This document shows positions 1-9,154 of a DNA stretch of 64,000 nucleotides, piece by piece. The number at the start of each line of letters is the position of its first letter. Positions within the stretch are counted from its first letter, which is position 1. The DNA is taken from positions 620,001 to 684,000 of the forward strand of contig CP020563.1 of assembly GCA_002082585.1 (NCBI GenBank). The letters are read 5' to 3'. The notes under the pieces were generated by a model. It was not told where the DNA came from, made no database searches, and saw only the letters and a list, made by a program, of their open reading frames with translations. The translations under genes were made by a program, and so were the position numbers. Source of the stretch: Kitasatospora albolonga. GTDB lineage: Bacteria > Actinomycetota > Actinomycetes > Streptomycetales > Streptomycetaceae.

Positions 1-83
1 GGCTCGACGCGCTCAACCGGGTTCTCCGAGACCGGAGGGGGCAGCCGAGCGGTTACTGCCGACGCCCCCGCCGCGCGGCCGGG

Positions 84-1937
84 TCAGAGGTCGCCGTCGA
101 ACGTCAGCTTCCTGACCAGTTCTCCGTCCCGGAAGCAGAACCGGAATATCGTCGAGGTGTCTTCGGCGTCGTCGGACGCGAAGTGCCGGCAGGTCGCTCC
201 CTCGGGCAGCGGCGGGCCCGCGTCGCCCAGGTCGGCGGTCAGGAACGAGTCCTCGTCCGGCAGCCTGTCCTGTACGTCGTCCTCAGGGTCTCCCACCTTC
301 ACCGATTCGTAGACCTCCGGCGGAATCGTGGCCTTGTCCACCTCCTCCATCAGCGCGCTCACCCCCCAGGCCCCCAGGGCGATCACGCCCACCACGAGGA
401 CGACGGCGGTGCCCGCACAGCCCAGGGCCAGCTTTCCCCTGCGGCTCATGATGGCGGCGAAATCCCCCCGGTCCTCCCGCGCACCGGACGGAGCGATGGC
501 CACGTCACCGGCGTACGCCGACGTAGGCCCGGCCGGGTCCGAGAACTCAGGACCGGGCCGGTCGGACACCGCGCCCGGGTGCCCGGCACCGGCCTCGCCC
601 GTACCGGAGCCGGAGCCCGTACCGGAGCCGTAGGGCAGCATGCCCGCGACGCGGAACCCGCCGTCCGCCGTGGGACCGGTGTGCAGCATGCCGCCGACCA
701 GCCGAATGCGTTCCGCCATGCCGGTCAGCCCCTGGCCACCGCTGACCACCGGCGGGCCCGCCGAACTCCCGTGCTTCGGCGGCCCGTTGGTGACCTCCAC
801 GATCAAGGTGTCGGGCTCGTACCGCAGGGCGAGGCTGATCGGGGCGCCCGGCGCGTGCTTGTGGGCGTTGGTCAGGCCCTCCTGGGCCACCCGGTAGGCC
901 GCGTGATCGGCCGCCGGGGCCAACGGCCGTACGGAGCCGGACCGGTGGATCTCGACCGTCGCACCCGCGGCCCTGGAGGACGCGACCAGGTCGTCGATGG
1001 ACGCCAGGACCCGGCCGGGCCGCTGTTCGCCGCCCGCGCCGGACACGGGAACGACGCCGACGGCCGCGGAGGCGGCCGGTCCACCGGCCCGGCCCAAGGC
1101 ATCCCGACCTTCCCGGCCGTCACGGTCTTCCCGGCCGTCATGGTCTTCCCGGTCGTCACGGAGGATGCCGACCGTCTCGCGCAGCTCCTCCATCGCGGCC
1201 ACCGAGGCGTCCCGCAGGATGCCCACCCCTTCCCGCTGGCGGTCGGTGAGGTCGGGATCGACCTGGAGAGCGCCCGCGTGCACGGTGATCAGGACGAGCT
1301 GGTGGCCGAGGCTGTCGTGCATGTCCTGGGCGATACGGCCCCGCTCCAGCAGGCGCGCCTGCCGGGCCACCATCGCCTGCTCGCGCACGAGCTGCTGATT
1401 CGTCCGCCCCAGCGCCTCCAGTAGCGAACGGCGCTGCGCCCGGTACCGGGCCATCAGCCCGGGAACGACCGCCAGTACGAGGAACGCGGCCGTGCTGAAG
1501 GCACCTGTGACGAGCGGCAGTTCGGCTTTCGCGCGGATCTCCTCATAGGTGGACAACGCGGCGTAGAGGAGAAGCGCGGAACCGTAGGCGGCGGCCAGGC
1601 GTCCGGGGCGCGTGACGCGGCTTCCGGCCGACCAGCTCGCGCAGACCAACAGGAGTGCCGCCGAGGGCAGTTGCGCCGCCATGACGGTGGAGGCGACCAG
1701 GACGGTCGCCGGGAAGACACGCCTGGCCGGCGACAGCAGGGCGACGCCCGTCACGATCAGGACGGTACGCACGCCGAACCCGGAACCCAGGGCGTCCAGC
1801 ATCCCCGGAACACCGGCGAGGACGACGGCCAGCACGCTCTCCCCGGCGATCCTGGGGCGGCTCCACCGGGGCATCCGGGAGAGGCGCTCCCGGACAGGCC
1901 GGGCGATGCGGTCGGTCAGCGCTTCGTGCGATATCAC
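84..1937 (-). CDS. NarL-type sensor histidine kinase with C-terminal membrane-anchored extension
   Basis: Membrane sensor kinase that should phosphorylate the response regulator at 2881-3543. From the chosen GTG (VISHEAL) there are several N-terminal membrane helices, a HisKA_3 dimerisation segment with DMHDSLGHQL (phospho-His about residue 207), an N-box LTNAHKHAPG (about 355-364) and a G-box GQGLTGMAERI. Between H-box and N-box sits a charged Asp/Arg/Glu/Gly repeat encoded by an 18-bp tandem repeat. After the ATPase domain come a Gly/Ser/Pro-rich linker, one clear extra membrane helix (about 502-524) and a roughly 90-residue tail with no recognisable fold. That C-terminal extension is unusual for this family. 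The frame is open to GTG 2045, and GTG 1970 is another possible start, so the N-terminus is uncertain. Confidence 0.85.
   Translation of the reverse strand: MISHEALTDRIARPVRERLSRMPRWSRPRIAGESVLAVVLAGVPGMLDALGSGFGVRTVLIVTGVALLSPARRVFPATVLVASTVMAAQLPSAALLLVCASWSAGSRVTRPGRLAAAYGSALLLYAALSTYEEIRAKAELPLVTGAFSTAAFLVLAVVPGLMARYRAQRRSLLEALGRTNQQLVREQAMVARQARLLERGRIAQDMHDSLGHQLVLITVHAGALQVDPDLTDRQREGVGILRDASVAAMEELRETVGILRDDREDHDGREDRDGREGRDALGRAGGPAASAAVGVVPVSGAGGEQRPGRVLASIDDLVASSRAAGATVEIHRSGSVRPLAPAADHAAYRVAQEGLTNAHKHAPGAPISLALRYEPDTLIVEVTNGPPKHGSSAGPPVVSGGQGLTGMAERIRLVGGMLHTGPTADGGFRVAGMLPYGSGTGSGSGTGEAGAGHPGAVSDRPGPEFSDPAGPTSAYAGDVAIAPSGAREDRGDFAAIMSRRGKLALGCAGTAVVLVVGVIALGAWGVSALMEEVDKATIPPEVYESVKVGDPEDDVQDRLPDEDSFLTADLGDAGPPLPEGATCRHFASDDAEDTSTIFRFCFRDGELVRKLTFDGDL
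1111..1164. repeat. three 18-bp tandem repeats inside the histidine kinase gene
   Basis: Three near-identical 18-bp units begin with tcccggccgtcacggtct (1111, 1129, 1147). They keep the reading frame and encode a six-residue charged repeat of the type DREDHD/GREDRD in the linker between H-box and ATPase domain. Such a minisatellite can change copy number by slippage without breaking the gene. Confidence 0.85.
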
Positions 1938-2170
1938 GGGCCGACGATAGCCAGCGGCCTTGCGCACCACATCATCCCTGTGCAGGAGGCAGGAGCGACG
2001 AAAGTGAACAGGGCCAGGTGTGCCGGTGCCGGTGGGAGCACGCACGGGAGCGCCTTTGGTCGTCCCGGGGCGCGACTTTCCGGGGCTGCTCCGCAGGGGC
2101 CCGGGTCACGACGATGGTTCGGCAGCCGAGAGACGGCGGCGCGGAGGATGCGAGCAGAGGGAGACACCCC

Positions 2171-2764
2171 ATGGAGACCACGCACCTGCAGGCGACCGAC
2201 CGGTTCGTCGTGAGCCGGAAGACGGCCCTGATGACCAACGAGTACGTGGTGACGGCCGCCCGGTCCGACGGCACGGCGGGCGAGGTCGTCGCGTTCGCCC
2301 GGCAGACCCCGATGGCCCTCACGGAAGAGGTGACCATCTACACCGACGAGTCCCGGAAGTGGGTCCTGTGCACCTTCGAGGCCGACCAGATCATGGACGT
2401 GGGCGCGGTCTACACGGTGCGGGACGAGGACGGGCGGCCCATCGGTTCGTTCCGTGAGAAGACCATGACCTCGCTGCTGCGCTCGACCTGGGTCCTCGAT
2501 CAGCCGGAACTCGCCGAGCTCACCGGGCGGGAGCGCAACGCGGCGCTGGCCGTGCTGCGCCGGGTCTGGGACTTCCTGCCGGGCACCGACTTCGTACCGT
2601 TCGCATGGCCGCGCCACTTCGACTTCGCCGAGGGCGACAAGCGCTGGATGGCGGTCGAGCGGAAGTTCGGGCTGCGCGACCGCTACCTGGTGGACATCGC
2701 GAGCGCGGGCCTCGACCGCCGTCTGGCCATCGCCCAGGCCGTGGCGCTGGACGCCCTGCGATGA
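2171..2764 (+). CDS. LURP-one-related (Tubby C-terminal-like) protein
   Basis: A 197-residue soluble protein matching the LURP-one-related family: repeated beta-strand segments such as ALMTNEYVV, ARQTPMALTEEVTIY and VYTVRDEDGRPIGSFREK, and a terminal helix AIAQAVALDAL. Proteins of this fold resemble Tubby C-terminal or scramblase domains, but their bacterial role is not settled, so I give no function. ATG 2171 is preferred because gagggag lies just upstream; the frame is open back to about 2018 without good support. The gene lies between, and in opposite orientation to, the histidine kinase and response regulator genes. Confidence 0.75.
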   Translation: METTHLQATDRFVVSRKTALMTNEYVVTAARSDGTAGEVVAFARQTPMALTEEVTIYTDESRKWVLCTFEADQIMDVGAVYTVRDEDGRPIGSFREKTMTSLLRSTWVLDQPELAELTGRERNAALAVLRRVWDFLPGTDFVPFAWPRHFDFAEGDKRWMAVERKFGLRDRYLVDIASAGLDRRLAIAQAVALDALR

Positions 2765-2790
2765 CATCGGAGGCCGGACATCGGATATCG

Positions 2791-2832
2791 GACGTCCGAC
2801 GTCCGACGTCCGACGTCCGACGTCCGACGTCG
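2791..2832. repeat. six tandem copies of a 7-bp unit (gacgtcc)
   Basis: Five perfect gacgtcc units and a sixth ending in g run directly behind the stop of the LURP-one-like gene and about 50 bp before the 3' end of the response regulator. Each junction recreates the palindrome GGACGTCC, so the tract can also fold. It lies between convergent genes and could end transcription from both sides or simply be a slippage-prone microsatellite. Confidence 0.85.
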
Positions 2833-2880
2833 GCGAGAAGAGGAACCCCCGGACCCGCGACCACATCCGCCACAGCCGGT

Positions 2881-3543
2881 TCAGACCCCGCCGGGACGCA
2901 GCCCGGCGTCCCGGGCGAGCAGCGCCGCCTGCACCCGGTTGTCGCAGCCGAGTTTGGCCAGGATGCGACTGACGTACGTCTTCACGGTGGCCTCGCTGGC
3001 GTGCAGCCGCCTGCCCGTGTCCGCGTTGGACAGCCCCTCCCCGAGGAGGGCCAGGACATCGCGTTCCCGCGCGGTCAGCTTCTCCAGGCGCCGTCTGGCC
3101 TCCTCCGCGCGGGCGGTCGCCTCCGGCGCCGAGATCGTGTCGACCACATGCCGGGTGGCCGTCGGCGAGAGGTAGGCGTTCCCCCCGGCCACCGCCCGTA
3201 CAGCCTGGATCAGTTCACCGGGCGCGGAGTCCTTGAGCAGGAAGCCCGCACTGCCGTGCCCGAGCGCCCGCAGCACGTTGTCGCGTTCACCGAACGTCGT
3301 CAGCATCAGCACCCGTGCACCGGGCACGGACCGGCGCAGCTCCGCGAGGGCCGTCAGGCCGTCCATCACGGGCATCTGGATGTCCAGCAGCGCGACATCG
3401 ACGGCGGTCTCGCGGACGGTCCGCACCGCCTCCCGGCCGTCGGCGGCCTCCGCGACCACGTCGATGTCGGCGGCCGAGGTGAGGATCGCCCGGATGCCGG
3501 CCCGGATGAGCGGCTCGTCATCGGCGATGAGGACCCGGATCAC
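2881..3543 (-). CDS. NarL/FixJ-family response regulator
   Basis: A 220-residue response regulator. The receiver domain runs from about 1 to 120, with acidic residues in IADDE, phospho-acceptor Asp54 (VALLDIQMP) and conserved Lys104 (FLLKDS). A LuxR-type helix-turn-helix follows at about 153-215 (LTARERDVLALLGEGLSNAD, then ATVKTYVSRIL). GTG 3543 is chosen because it starts right at IRVLIADDE and has aggaga upstream; the frame is open to 3780, but that extension is not family-like. It is the obvious partner of the kinase at 84-1937, separated from it by the oppositely oriented LURP-one-like gene. Confidence 0.93.
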   Translation of the reverse strand: MIRVLIADDEPLIRAGIRAILTSAADIDVVAEAADGREAVRTVRETAVDVALLDIQMPVMDGLTALAELRRSVPGARVLMLTTFGERDNVLRALGHGSAGFLLKDSAPGELIQAVRAVAGGNAYLSPTATRHVVDTISAPEATARAEEARRRLEKLTARERDVLALLGEGLSNADTGRRLHASEATVKTYVSRILAKLGCDNRVQAALLARDAGLRPGGV

Positions 3544-3934
3544 TAGGTCTCCTGCGCGGTAGCGGTAGCGGTGGGGAATTGGCGGGGAAGACGGATGGCA
3601 CAGCGTGGCTATCATGCCCGGTCCGACCGCGGTGGAGCGGGCGGGGAGCCGGGAGGGCCAACCGAGCTCAACCTCCCGTACCCGGTTGTTCTCACCTGCG
3701 ACGCACAGGCGTGCCCTCGCCCACAACCTGACCGGCTTGATCAACCGGCTGGTGTACTCGGACACCACCAGGATGCGCACGTGATGCCATAGCAGCGGAA
3801 GGAGTCGCCCGTGAGCTCACGGGCGATTTCCCCGCCCCCCTTCTCGTGATGACAAGGAACTGGGAGTTCTCGGTTCCGTTGAGACTGAACGGTACGGAAG
3901 CCTGGCTCCCTCACCGGCTCGGTCTGCCGGCGAA
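3544..3934. other. intergenic region between response regulator and 1732-residue NTPase gene
   Basis: This holds the upstream region of the response regulator (a ggtagc-repeat stretch near 3555-3572) and the downstream region of the large NTPase gene. I found no supported gene. The only distinct structure is the perfect palindrome listed at 3805-3826. Confidence 0.6.
3805..3826. terminator. 22-bp perfect palindrome, probable terminator or operator
   Basis: The arms tcgcccgtgag and ctcacgggcga are perfect complements with no spacer, about 110 bp downstream of the stop of the 1732-residue NTPase gene. In a transcript it would make a stable hairpin. A dimeric repressor could also bind it. Position favours the end of the three-gene operon. 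Confidence 0.5.
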
Positions 3935-6900
3935 TCAGCCGACGTCGTTCGCAGTCCTCCCGGAGAAGAGCCGTGTGGTGCTCTGGCGCAGGCGACGGGT
4001 GTCCAGCGAGGCAACCGAGGTGGCGGCCTGGATATGAGTTTCGAAGCAGGCACGGTGCGGGCGGAGCACCGCAGCGAGGTCGGGGTGGGACTCAGCGAAC
4101 TCGGTCAGGTCGGCCAGGTCCCTGGTGGCCGCGTCGAAGAGTCGGCTGAGGTCACCGAGCTGTTTGACGAGTTCGCCAAGTCGACCGGCCGCTGTGGCGC
4201 CGACCAGCCCCAGAGCAAGGTCCCGGGGCGAACGCGGCGGATGGCTGACAAGACGGTCCACCGCCAGAATCTGGTGACGGTCCCGCCAAGGGGTGGCGGG
4301 CAGCCGGCTCAGGGCGCGGGAGACCGATGGGGCGTCCGCAAGCAACGGCTCCCGCGCCGACGGCCTTCCGAGGTTGCGGACGCCGAAACCGAACGTCGAC
4401 AGGGCATGGCAGGCATGGCCCACGTCCCACCACATGGCCGAGTCGTCCAGGACGATCTCTTGGGACAGCAGGGAGACGACCCGGTCGTTGACGGCCGATG
4501 CGACGGCGCCGGCGCACTGAGGCTGCAGCCGGACCGCGAGCCGCAGCAACAGCACCCCCACATGCGGGTCGACGTGCTTCACCACCTTGGCCCAGCCGAC
4601 CTCGTTGAGCGCGTCGAGCACCACCAGCGCCCCGGCATTGTCATCAAGGCTGGTCAGGAGGGCGGCGAGGCCGATGGCCGGTTCCAGATCGGCGAGAACA
4701 GCAAGCCTCAGCCGCCGTTCCAGCTTCCTGTGGTCGATCTTCGGAACCAGTTCGAGCGCCCAGCGCCGCTCCCACAGGGCCATGGTTCTCAGGATGTCCC
4801 GGATAACCCGCGGGCTGGAGACGGTGGTGATGATGAGCTTCTTCAGCTCGTACGTCGTCGTGGTCCAGTCCGCGTGGAGCGCTCTGCCGGGTCCGACGCC
4901 TATCCGCGCGAGGTGCAGGGCCGCCGTGTACTGCTCGGACGGGTTCTGCAGCAGCTGCAGTTCCTCGGTGAAGATCCTCATCAGCGTCGCGTCGCCGGTG
5001 AGCCCCTGGTAGACGGGCTCCCCCAAGCCCGCCAGGTCCTCGAGGGCCGCGAGCAGCCCGGCCGCCGCCACCGGGTTCTGGTACATCTCGCTGCGCGTCC
5101 GCCAGGCCAGACGTGACTCCTGCGTCGAGTGGACGGTGCGCATCGTGAGTCCGCCGTATCTGGTGAGCAGCCTGGTGACGAAGCCCCGGTCGACATGACC
5201 GAGGACACGCAGCAGCTGCGCGAACTCCCCACCGGTCCGAACTGAGTTGAGCCGGTCCATCCAGACGTCCGGACGGCCGGTGATCTTGCTTGTCCTCTGG
5301 AGGAGGGCCGCCCCGGAGATACCGTCGGTGTGCCGCATCGTGCGGGCTATCTCCCGGCATGCCTCAGCGACCGGGATGGTCTGCGCGTTTGCCAGGCGCT
5401 GCGCCAGTTCGCGAACGTCGAATGTCTGCGCGTACCGGCGGGGGGCTTGAGGGTAGAGAGCACGGGCCAGCCGGTGAAACTCCGCCTGCGCGTCCGGGGG
5501 ATACCAGACGCTCATACCGTCCAGGAGATCGCCGATACCGACCTTTTCACGCAGTTTCTCCAGGAAACCCGTGCCCAGCTCGGGGTCGGCTCCGAGTCGC
5601 AGGGCAAGCCGGGGACCCCACACCCGTCGGGATGTGGTGAGGGTCTGCGTGACGATGTCGACCATCAGGTCCAGGCAGTTCACGCGGTACGAGACCTGCG
5701 CCTCCCACAAGCCTTTCACCACGTGGTACTTCACGGAGGGACGTGGGTCTGTCTGCAGCCAGTCGGCCACGGTCTCCTCACCGAACGCGTCACCGAGCCG
5801 CTGCGCGAAGGTCCTGCCGTGCTGGTGGTAGGGGTCCTCCACCGCAGACGTCACGGACAGCAGCATCCCCGCAGCCCTGGGGTCATTCTTCGCAGCTTGG
5901 GCCAGGCTCCTGATGAACGCCTCGTCGGGTTCGAGGTCGGCAGCACTGCGCACCGGTCGCCGGGCGGGAGCGGCCAACAGCAGGCAGGCGCACCAGGCGT
6001 GCAGGCTCTGTACCACCCTCAGAAGAGCGACGGTCTCCATCGGCGAGGCACGGCGCAGCAGGGCACGGAGCGCGTCCAGATAGCGGCCCCGGTCCCAACT
6101 GGTGTCCACGGCCCGCTTGAAGATCTCGTTGCGGTGCATACCCGAGGTCCGCCGCAGCTCCTGCAACGCGATGATGACGTCGCGGGGACTGCTGTGGTCG
6201 AGCGCGGGCTGGAGAAGGTCCTGGTACTCGTCGATCATTTCTGCCCACTCGGTCCGCTCCACCTGACGCCGCAACATCATTCCGGCGAGCATGACGGCGA
6301 ATCCGTCCTGAGCCTTGACCCGGTACTCGGCCAGCAGTTCGGGTCCCGGCTCCCGGTCGACCGGGTGGTATCCGGCGGCGTCCTCGTAGTGGATCTCGGT
6401 GTCCTCCGCCACGCGCCGCCATAGCCGGCGCTGCAGCCGCAGGGCTCGCAGCACCAGGAAGTAATCGGCCACCCGGGTGGGGCTCAGGTCAGTGACGACC
6501 TCCGCGACTCGCTTGACGATGACCTCGTTCAGATCCGCGCTCTGGAACCACTCGATCAGGCTGAGTAGGTGGAGGCGTTCCTGAGCGGTTCCCTCACCGC
6601 TGCTGACAGCGGCGTTCACTTGAACCTTCAGCCACGAGGCGACGTCGTTGAAATCGAGTCGGCCGGTGGACATCGCGTGCCGGATCCCGCGGATGACGTT
6701 CACCAGGTCGTGCAGCCGAAGGGGAGCTGGATCTTCCTTGAGCCGCTGCGTCAGCTGCAGGACGAAGTCGTCGGCCGTCGCCTCGTCGAGAGAGGTGCCG
6801 AGCGCCGTCAGACAGCGGGCCAGTTCAACAACCTGCGCCCGTTGGAGCCAGTCGTGGAGCACGCCGTCGGCACGGGTGAGGTCAAGGAGGTCGGCCGCCA

Positions 6901-9133
6901 CCTGGGCTCGGTAGAGCCGGGCGCCGAGCAGCCACAGGAGGACCTCGTGGGGGGCCTCACGCATCAGTGTCCCGACCCGGTGCCGCACCAGTTCGACGAC
7001 CTTCTCCCGCACCCGTCGCTCGCCCGCCCGGGGCACCAGGTCGGGTTCTTCGGGGTCCTCCTCGATCTGCAGCACTCGTCGCAGTATCCGCTCGCTGTCC
7101 TCGACGCTCCCGACCCTCGCCAGCCCCTCCCCGGCCAGGAACTCGACACCGAGGACCTGTAGTTGATCCTCGGTGAGGTCGATGAGGGTCTCCTCGGGGA
7201 CTGCCGCATGAATCAGGGAGGTCGCAGCGGCCCGGGCCACGGCCTCCTGTTCGCGAAGACCCAGCCCGTCGAAGCAGGCGAGGACGGGGTCATCGCCCCC
7301 GCCGGTACGCATCTGCCTGATGAGCACTCCGGGGTCCCGGGTGCCGTCCTCCCGTTCGATCTCGGCCAGCCCGGCCCGGCGGTCGAGAGTGCCGGGGTGA
7401 GCCCGGTTCGCCTGCTCGACAAAGGCCCTGAGGCGCGGCTTGCCCACAACGGACGGAACGATGTCGATGCTGTCCGTCTTCCACTCATTGGCGGCGGAGA
7501 GGTCGTACTCCAGAACGGCGAGCACGCTCGCCCGGACGGATTCCGACACCATGGGAAGCAGGTCGCCCACCGCGTTGTTGCCGCTTTGGAGCGGCAACAG
7601 GCCGTCCAGGATCAGAAGGCGGGGCTTGGTGGGTCCGTCCTGCTCCAGCAGAGCGGTCGCATGGTGGCAGGCTTCGATCAGCGGGTCACGGTCGGGCAGT
7701 TCGCCACGGCGGGACCGGAGCGCCTGCACCTGCCAGCCCTGGCCTCGCAGCTCTTCGGCCAGCAGCCGGGTGATGGTGGTCTTCCCACTGCGCACAGCGC
7801 CGCCGATCACGGCCAGGCGCCTGCTGTCAGCGGCCCGCTTCCGGGGGACAGCCTGCTTTCCGACCGTGGCCTTCGCCCTGCGGTGCGCGCCGTCCGGCCC
7901 GGACTCTTTCGGCTTCTCCCCGTGGAAGAATGTCACAAGCTCGCCGACCTGGCTCATCGGGATGTCACCGGACCGGGGCTCCAGCGGATCGGGCACCCAG
8001 CCCAGGCGCGCCAGCTCCTCGACGTGGCGAGCGCGCTTCCAGGTGACCCAGCGCGAGCCCCAGACGGCTGTGGCGGCAGCGTCCAGGGTCGGCTCGGCGG
8101 GCACGTCGGCGGGCGATGCTCGCTCGTCTCCTGGGCCTGCCAGGACCCAACCACTCTCAGTGGGGGCGAGGACGGTGGTGATGCCCATCTGTCCGAACGC
8201 CTCCACTCTGCCGGACAGCTCCGTCGACCGCATCGGCGCGAAGAGCTGACCCTCCGTCCGGGCGCCGACGGCCAGGATGCCGGGGCGGGGAAGACCCGTG
8301 GTCTCCGCGAGGATGTCGAGTGCATAGCCGAGCGCGATCGCGGGGTCATCAGCAAAGTGCGAGGCGGGCCACACGCCGACCGGCAAGGGTGGTCTCCCCG
8401 CCGGGCCGACGACTCCGAAGCCGGTGAGGAGCCCCACTGCCGCTTCCCATGCCGCCACGAGGTGCGGGCCGGCCCACGTCTGGGGCCTGACCCACTCCGG
8501 TGGACCGGCCGGGAGCAGCCTGTCCACGGCCGGTTCCACTGCGGCTGCCATTACCTCCGCGATCTTCCCGGACGCTATGGTCTCCACCCTGCCCGCCGGA
8601 CCCGTCGCGTCCAGTCCGTCGGTCAAGGTGATCGCGAGGTGTCCTCCGGGCACGTCGAACACCGCCGCACGCGTCGGTGCCCTCCGGGGACTTGCTTCGT
8701 CGGCCTCGGCCTCCGGAGGGGAAGCCGCGGGGCCCTGGGCCCACAATGTCGCGAGCTGGTCCAGTACTTCCTCGGACAGCTCGTGGATGACGCGACGCAA
8801 CGGGCCGGGTACCCCCGCTGAGCCGTCGAGTTCCGGCGACTCGGCTGCAGCCCGCTGGGCATCGCCGTCCAAGTAGGCATCGACGAGGAGGGCGAGCCCA
8901 CTGTTCTCGGCCACCGTCAGCCAGCCCGGCAGAGAGACAGCGGCGTCCGGCCCGTCCAGCAGTGTGCCGAGCCAACCGTCGTCCAGATCGAACTCCCCTA
9001 GGGCATCTGCGAGTTCCTGCCCGTCGATGGTCCGGGCGGCCGCCTGGTTCAGCAACAGAAGGAGTCCGGCCAGCCGATCGCGGACGAACGCGCTGCCGGG
9101 CGTACGAGCCGAGGTGTGTGGTGCTGTTTCCAT
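3935..9133 (-). CDS. very large P-loop NTPase with degenerate Lon-like domain and long helical tail
   Basis: A 1732-residue protein, last gene of the three-gene operon, 21 bp behind the caspase gene and with a strong ggagg site before ATG 9133. Residues about 1-140 are helical. Residues about 155-325 show a Lon-protease-like pattern ending GILAVGARTEGQ...GITTVLAP, but the expected catalytic Ser and Lys positions appear as Ala and Ser, so any protease activity is doubtful. A Walker A GGAVRSGKT follows (445-452) and a Walker B-like LLILD (Asp510). About 1100 helical residues fill the rest, probably HEAT- or TPR-like repeats. Such architecture is typical of large NTP-driven sensor proteins in conflict systems. 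No substrate can be named, and the helical tail could be the recognition surface. Confidence 0.8.
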   Translation of the reverse strand: METAPHTSARTPGSAFVRDRLAGLLLLLNQAAARTIDGQELADALGEFDLDDGWLGTLLDGPDAAVSLPGWLTVAENSGLALLVDAYLDGDAQRAAAESPELDGSAGVPGPLRRVIHELSEEVLDQLATLWAQGPAASPPEAEADEASPRRAPTRAAVFDVPGGHLAITLTDGLDATGPAGRVETIASGKIAEVMAAAVEPAVDRLLPAGPPEWVRPQTWAGPHLVAAWEAAVGLLTGFGVVGPAGRPPLPVGVWPASHFADDPAIALGYALDILAETTGLPRPGILAVGARTEGQLFAPMRSTELSGRVEAFGQMGITTVLAPTESGWVLAGPGDERASPADVPAEPTLDAAATAVWGSRWVTWKRARHVEELARLGWVPDPLEPRSGDIPMSQVGELVTFFHGEKPKESGPDGAHRRAKATVGKQAVPRKRAADSRRLAVIGGAVRSGKTTITRLLAEELRGQGWQVQALRSRRGELPDRDPLIEACHHATALLEQDGPTKPRLLILDGLLPLQSGNNAVGDLLPMVSESVRASVLAVLEYDLSAANEWKTDSIDIVPSVVGKPRLRAFVEQANRAHPGTLDRRAGLAEIEREDGTRDPGVLIRQMRTGGGDDPVLACFDGLGLREQEAVARAAATSLIHAAVPEETLIDLTEDQLQVLGVEFLAGEGLARVGSVEDSERILRRVLQIEEDPEEPDLVPRAGERRVREKVVELVRHRVGTLMREAPHEVLLWLLGARLYRAQVAADLLDLTRADGVLHDWLQRAQVVELARCLTALGTSLDEATADDFVLQLTQRLKEDPAPLRLHDLVNVIRGIRHAMSTGRLDFNDVASWLKVQVNAAVSSGEGTAQERLHLLSLIEWFQSADLNEVIVKRVAEVVTDLSPTRVADYFLVLRALRLQRRLWRRVAEDTEIHYEDAAGYHPVDREPGPELLAEYRVKAQDGFAVMLAGMMLRRQVERTEWAEMIDEYQDLLQPALDHSSPRDVIIALQELRRTSGMHRNEIFKRAVDTSWDRGRYLDALRALLRRASPMETVALLRVVQSLHAWCACLLLAAPARRPVRSAADLEPDEAFIRSLAQAAKNDPRAAGMLLSVTSAVEDPYHQHGRTFAQRLGDAFGEETVADWLQTDPRPSVKYHVVKGLWEAQVSYRVNCLDLMVDIVTQTLTTSRRVWGPRLALRLGADPELGTGFLEKLREKVGIGDLLDGMSVWYPPDAQAEFHRLARALYPQAPRRYAQTFDVRELAQRLANAQTIPVAEACREIARTMRHTDGISGAALLQRTSKITGRPDVWMDRLNSVRTGGEFAQLLRVLGHVDRGFVTRLLTRYGGLTMRTVHSTQESRLAWRTRSEMYQNPVAAAGLLAALEDLAGLGEPVYQGLTGDATLMRIFTEELQLLQNPSEQYTAALHLARIGVGPGRALHADWTTTTYELKKLIITTVSSPRVIRDILRTMALWERRWALELVPKIDHRKLERRLRLAVLADLEPAIGLAALLTSLDDNAGALVVLDALNEVGWAKVVKHVDPHVGVLLLRLAVRLQPQCAGAVASAVNDRVVSLLSQEIVLDDSAMWWDVGHACHALSTFGFGVRNLGRPSAREPLLADAPSVSRALSRLPATPWRDRHQILAVDRLVSHPPRSPRDLALGLVGATAAGRLGELVKQLGDLSRLFDAATRDLADLTEFAESHPDLAAVLRPHRACFETHIQAATSVASLDTRRLRQSTTRLFSGRTANDVG

Positions 9134-9154
9134 CCTGATTGCCTCCTGGTGCCG

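Noticed and set aside
2791..2832. Possible CRISPR-like repeat
   Set aside because: Units are seven bases with no spacers, so this is a microsatellite.
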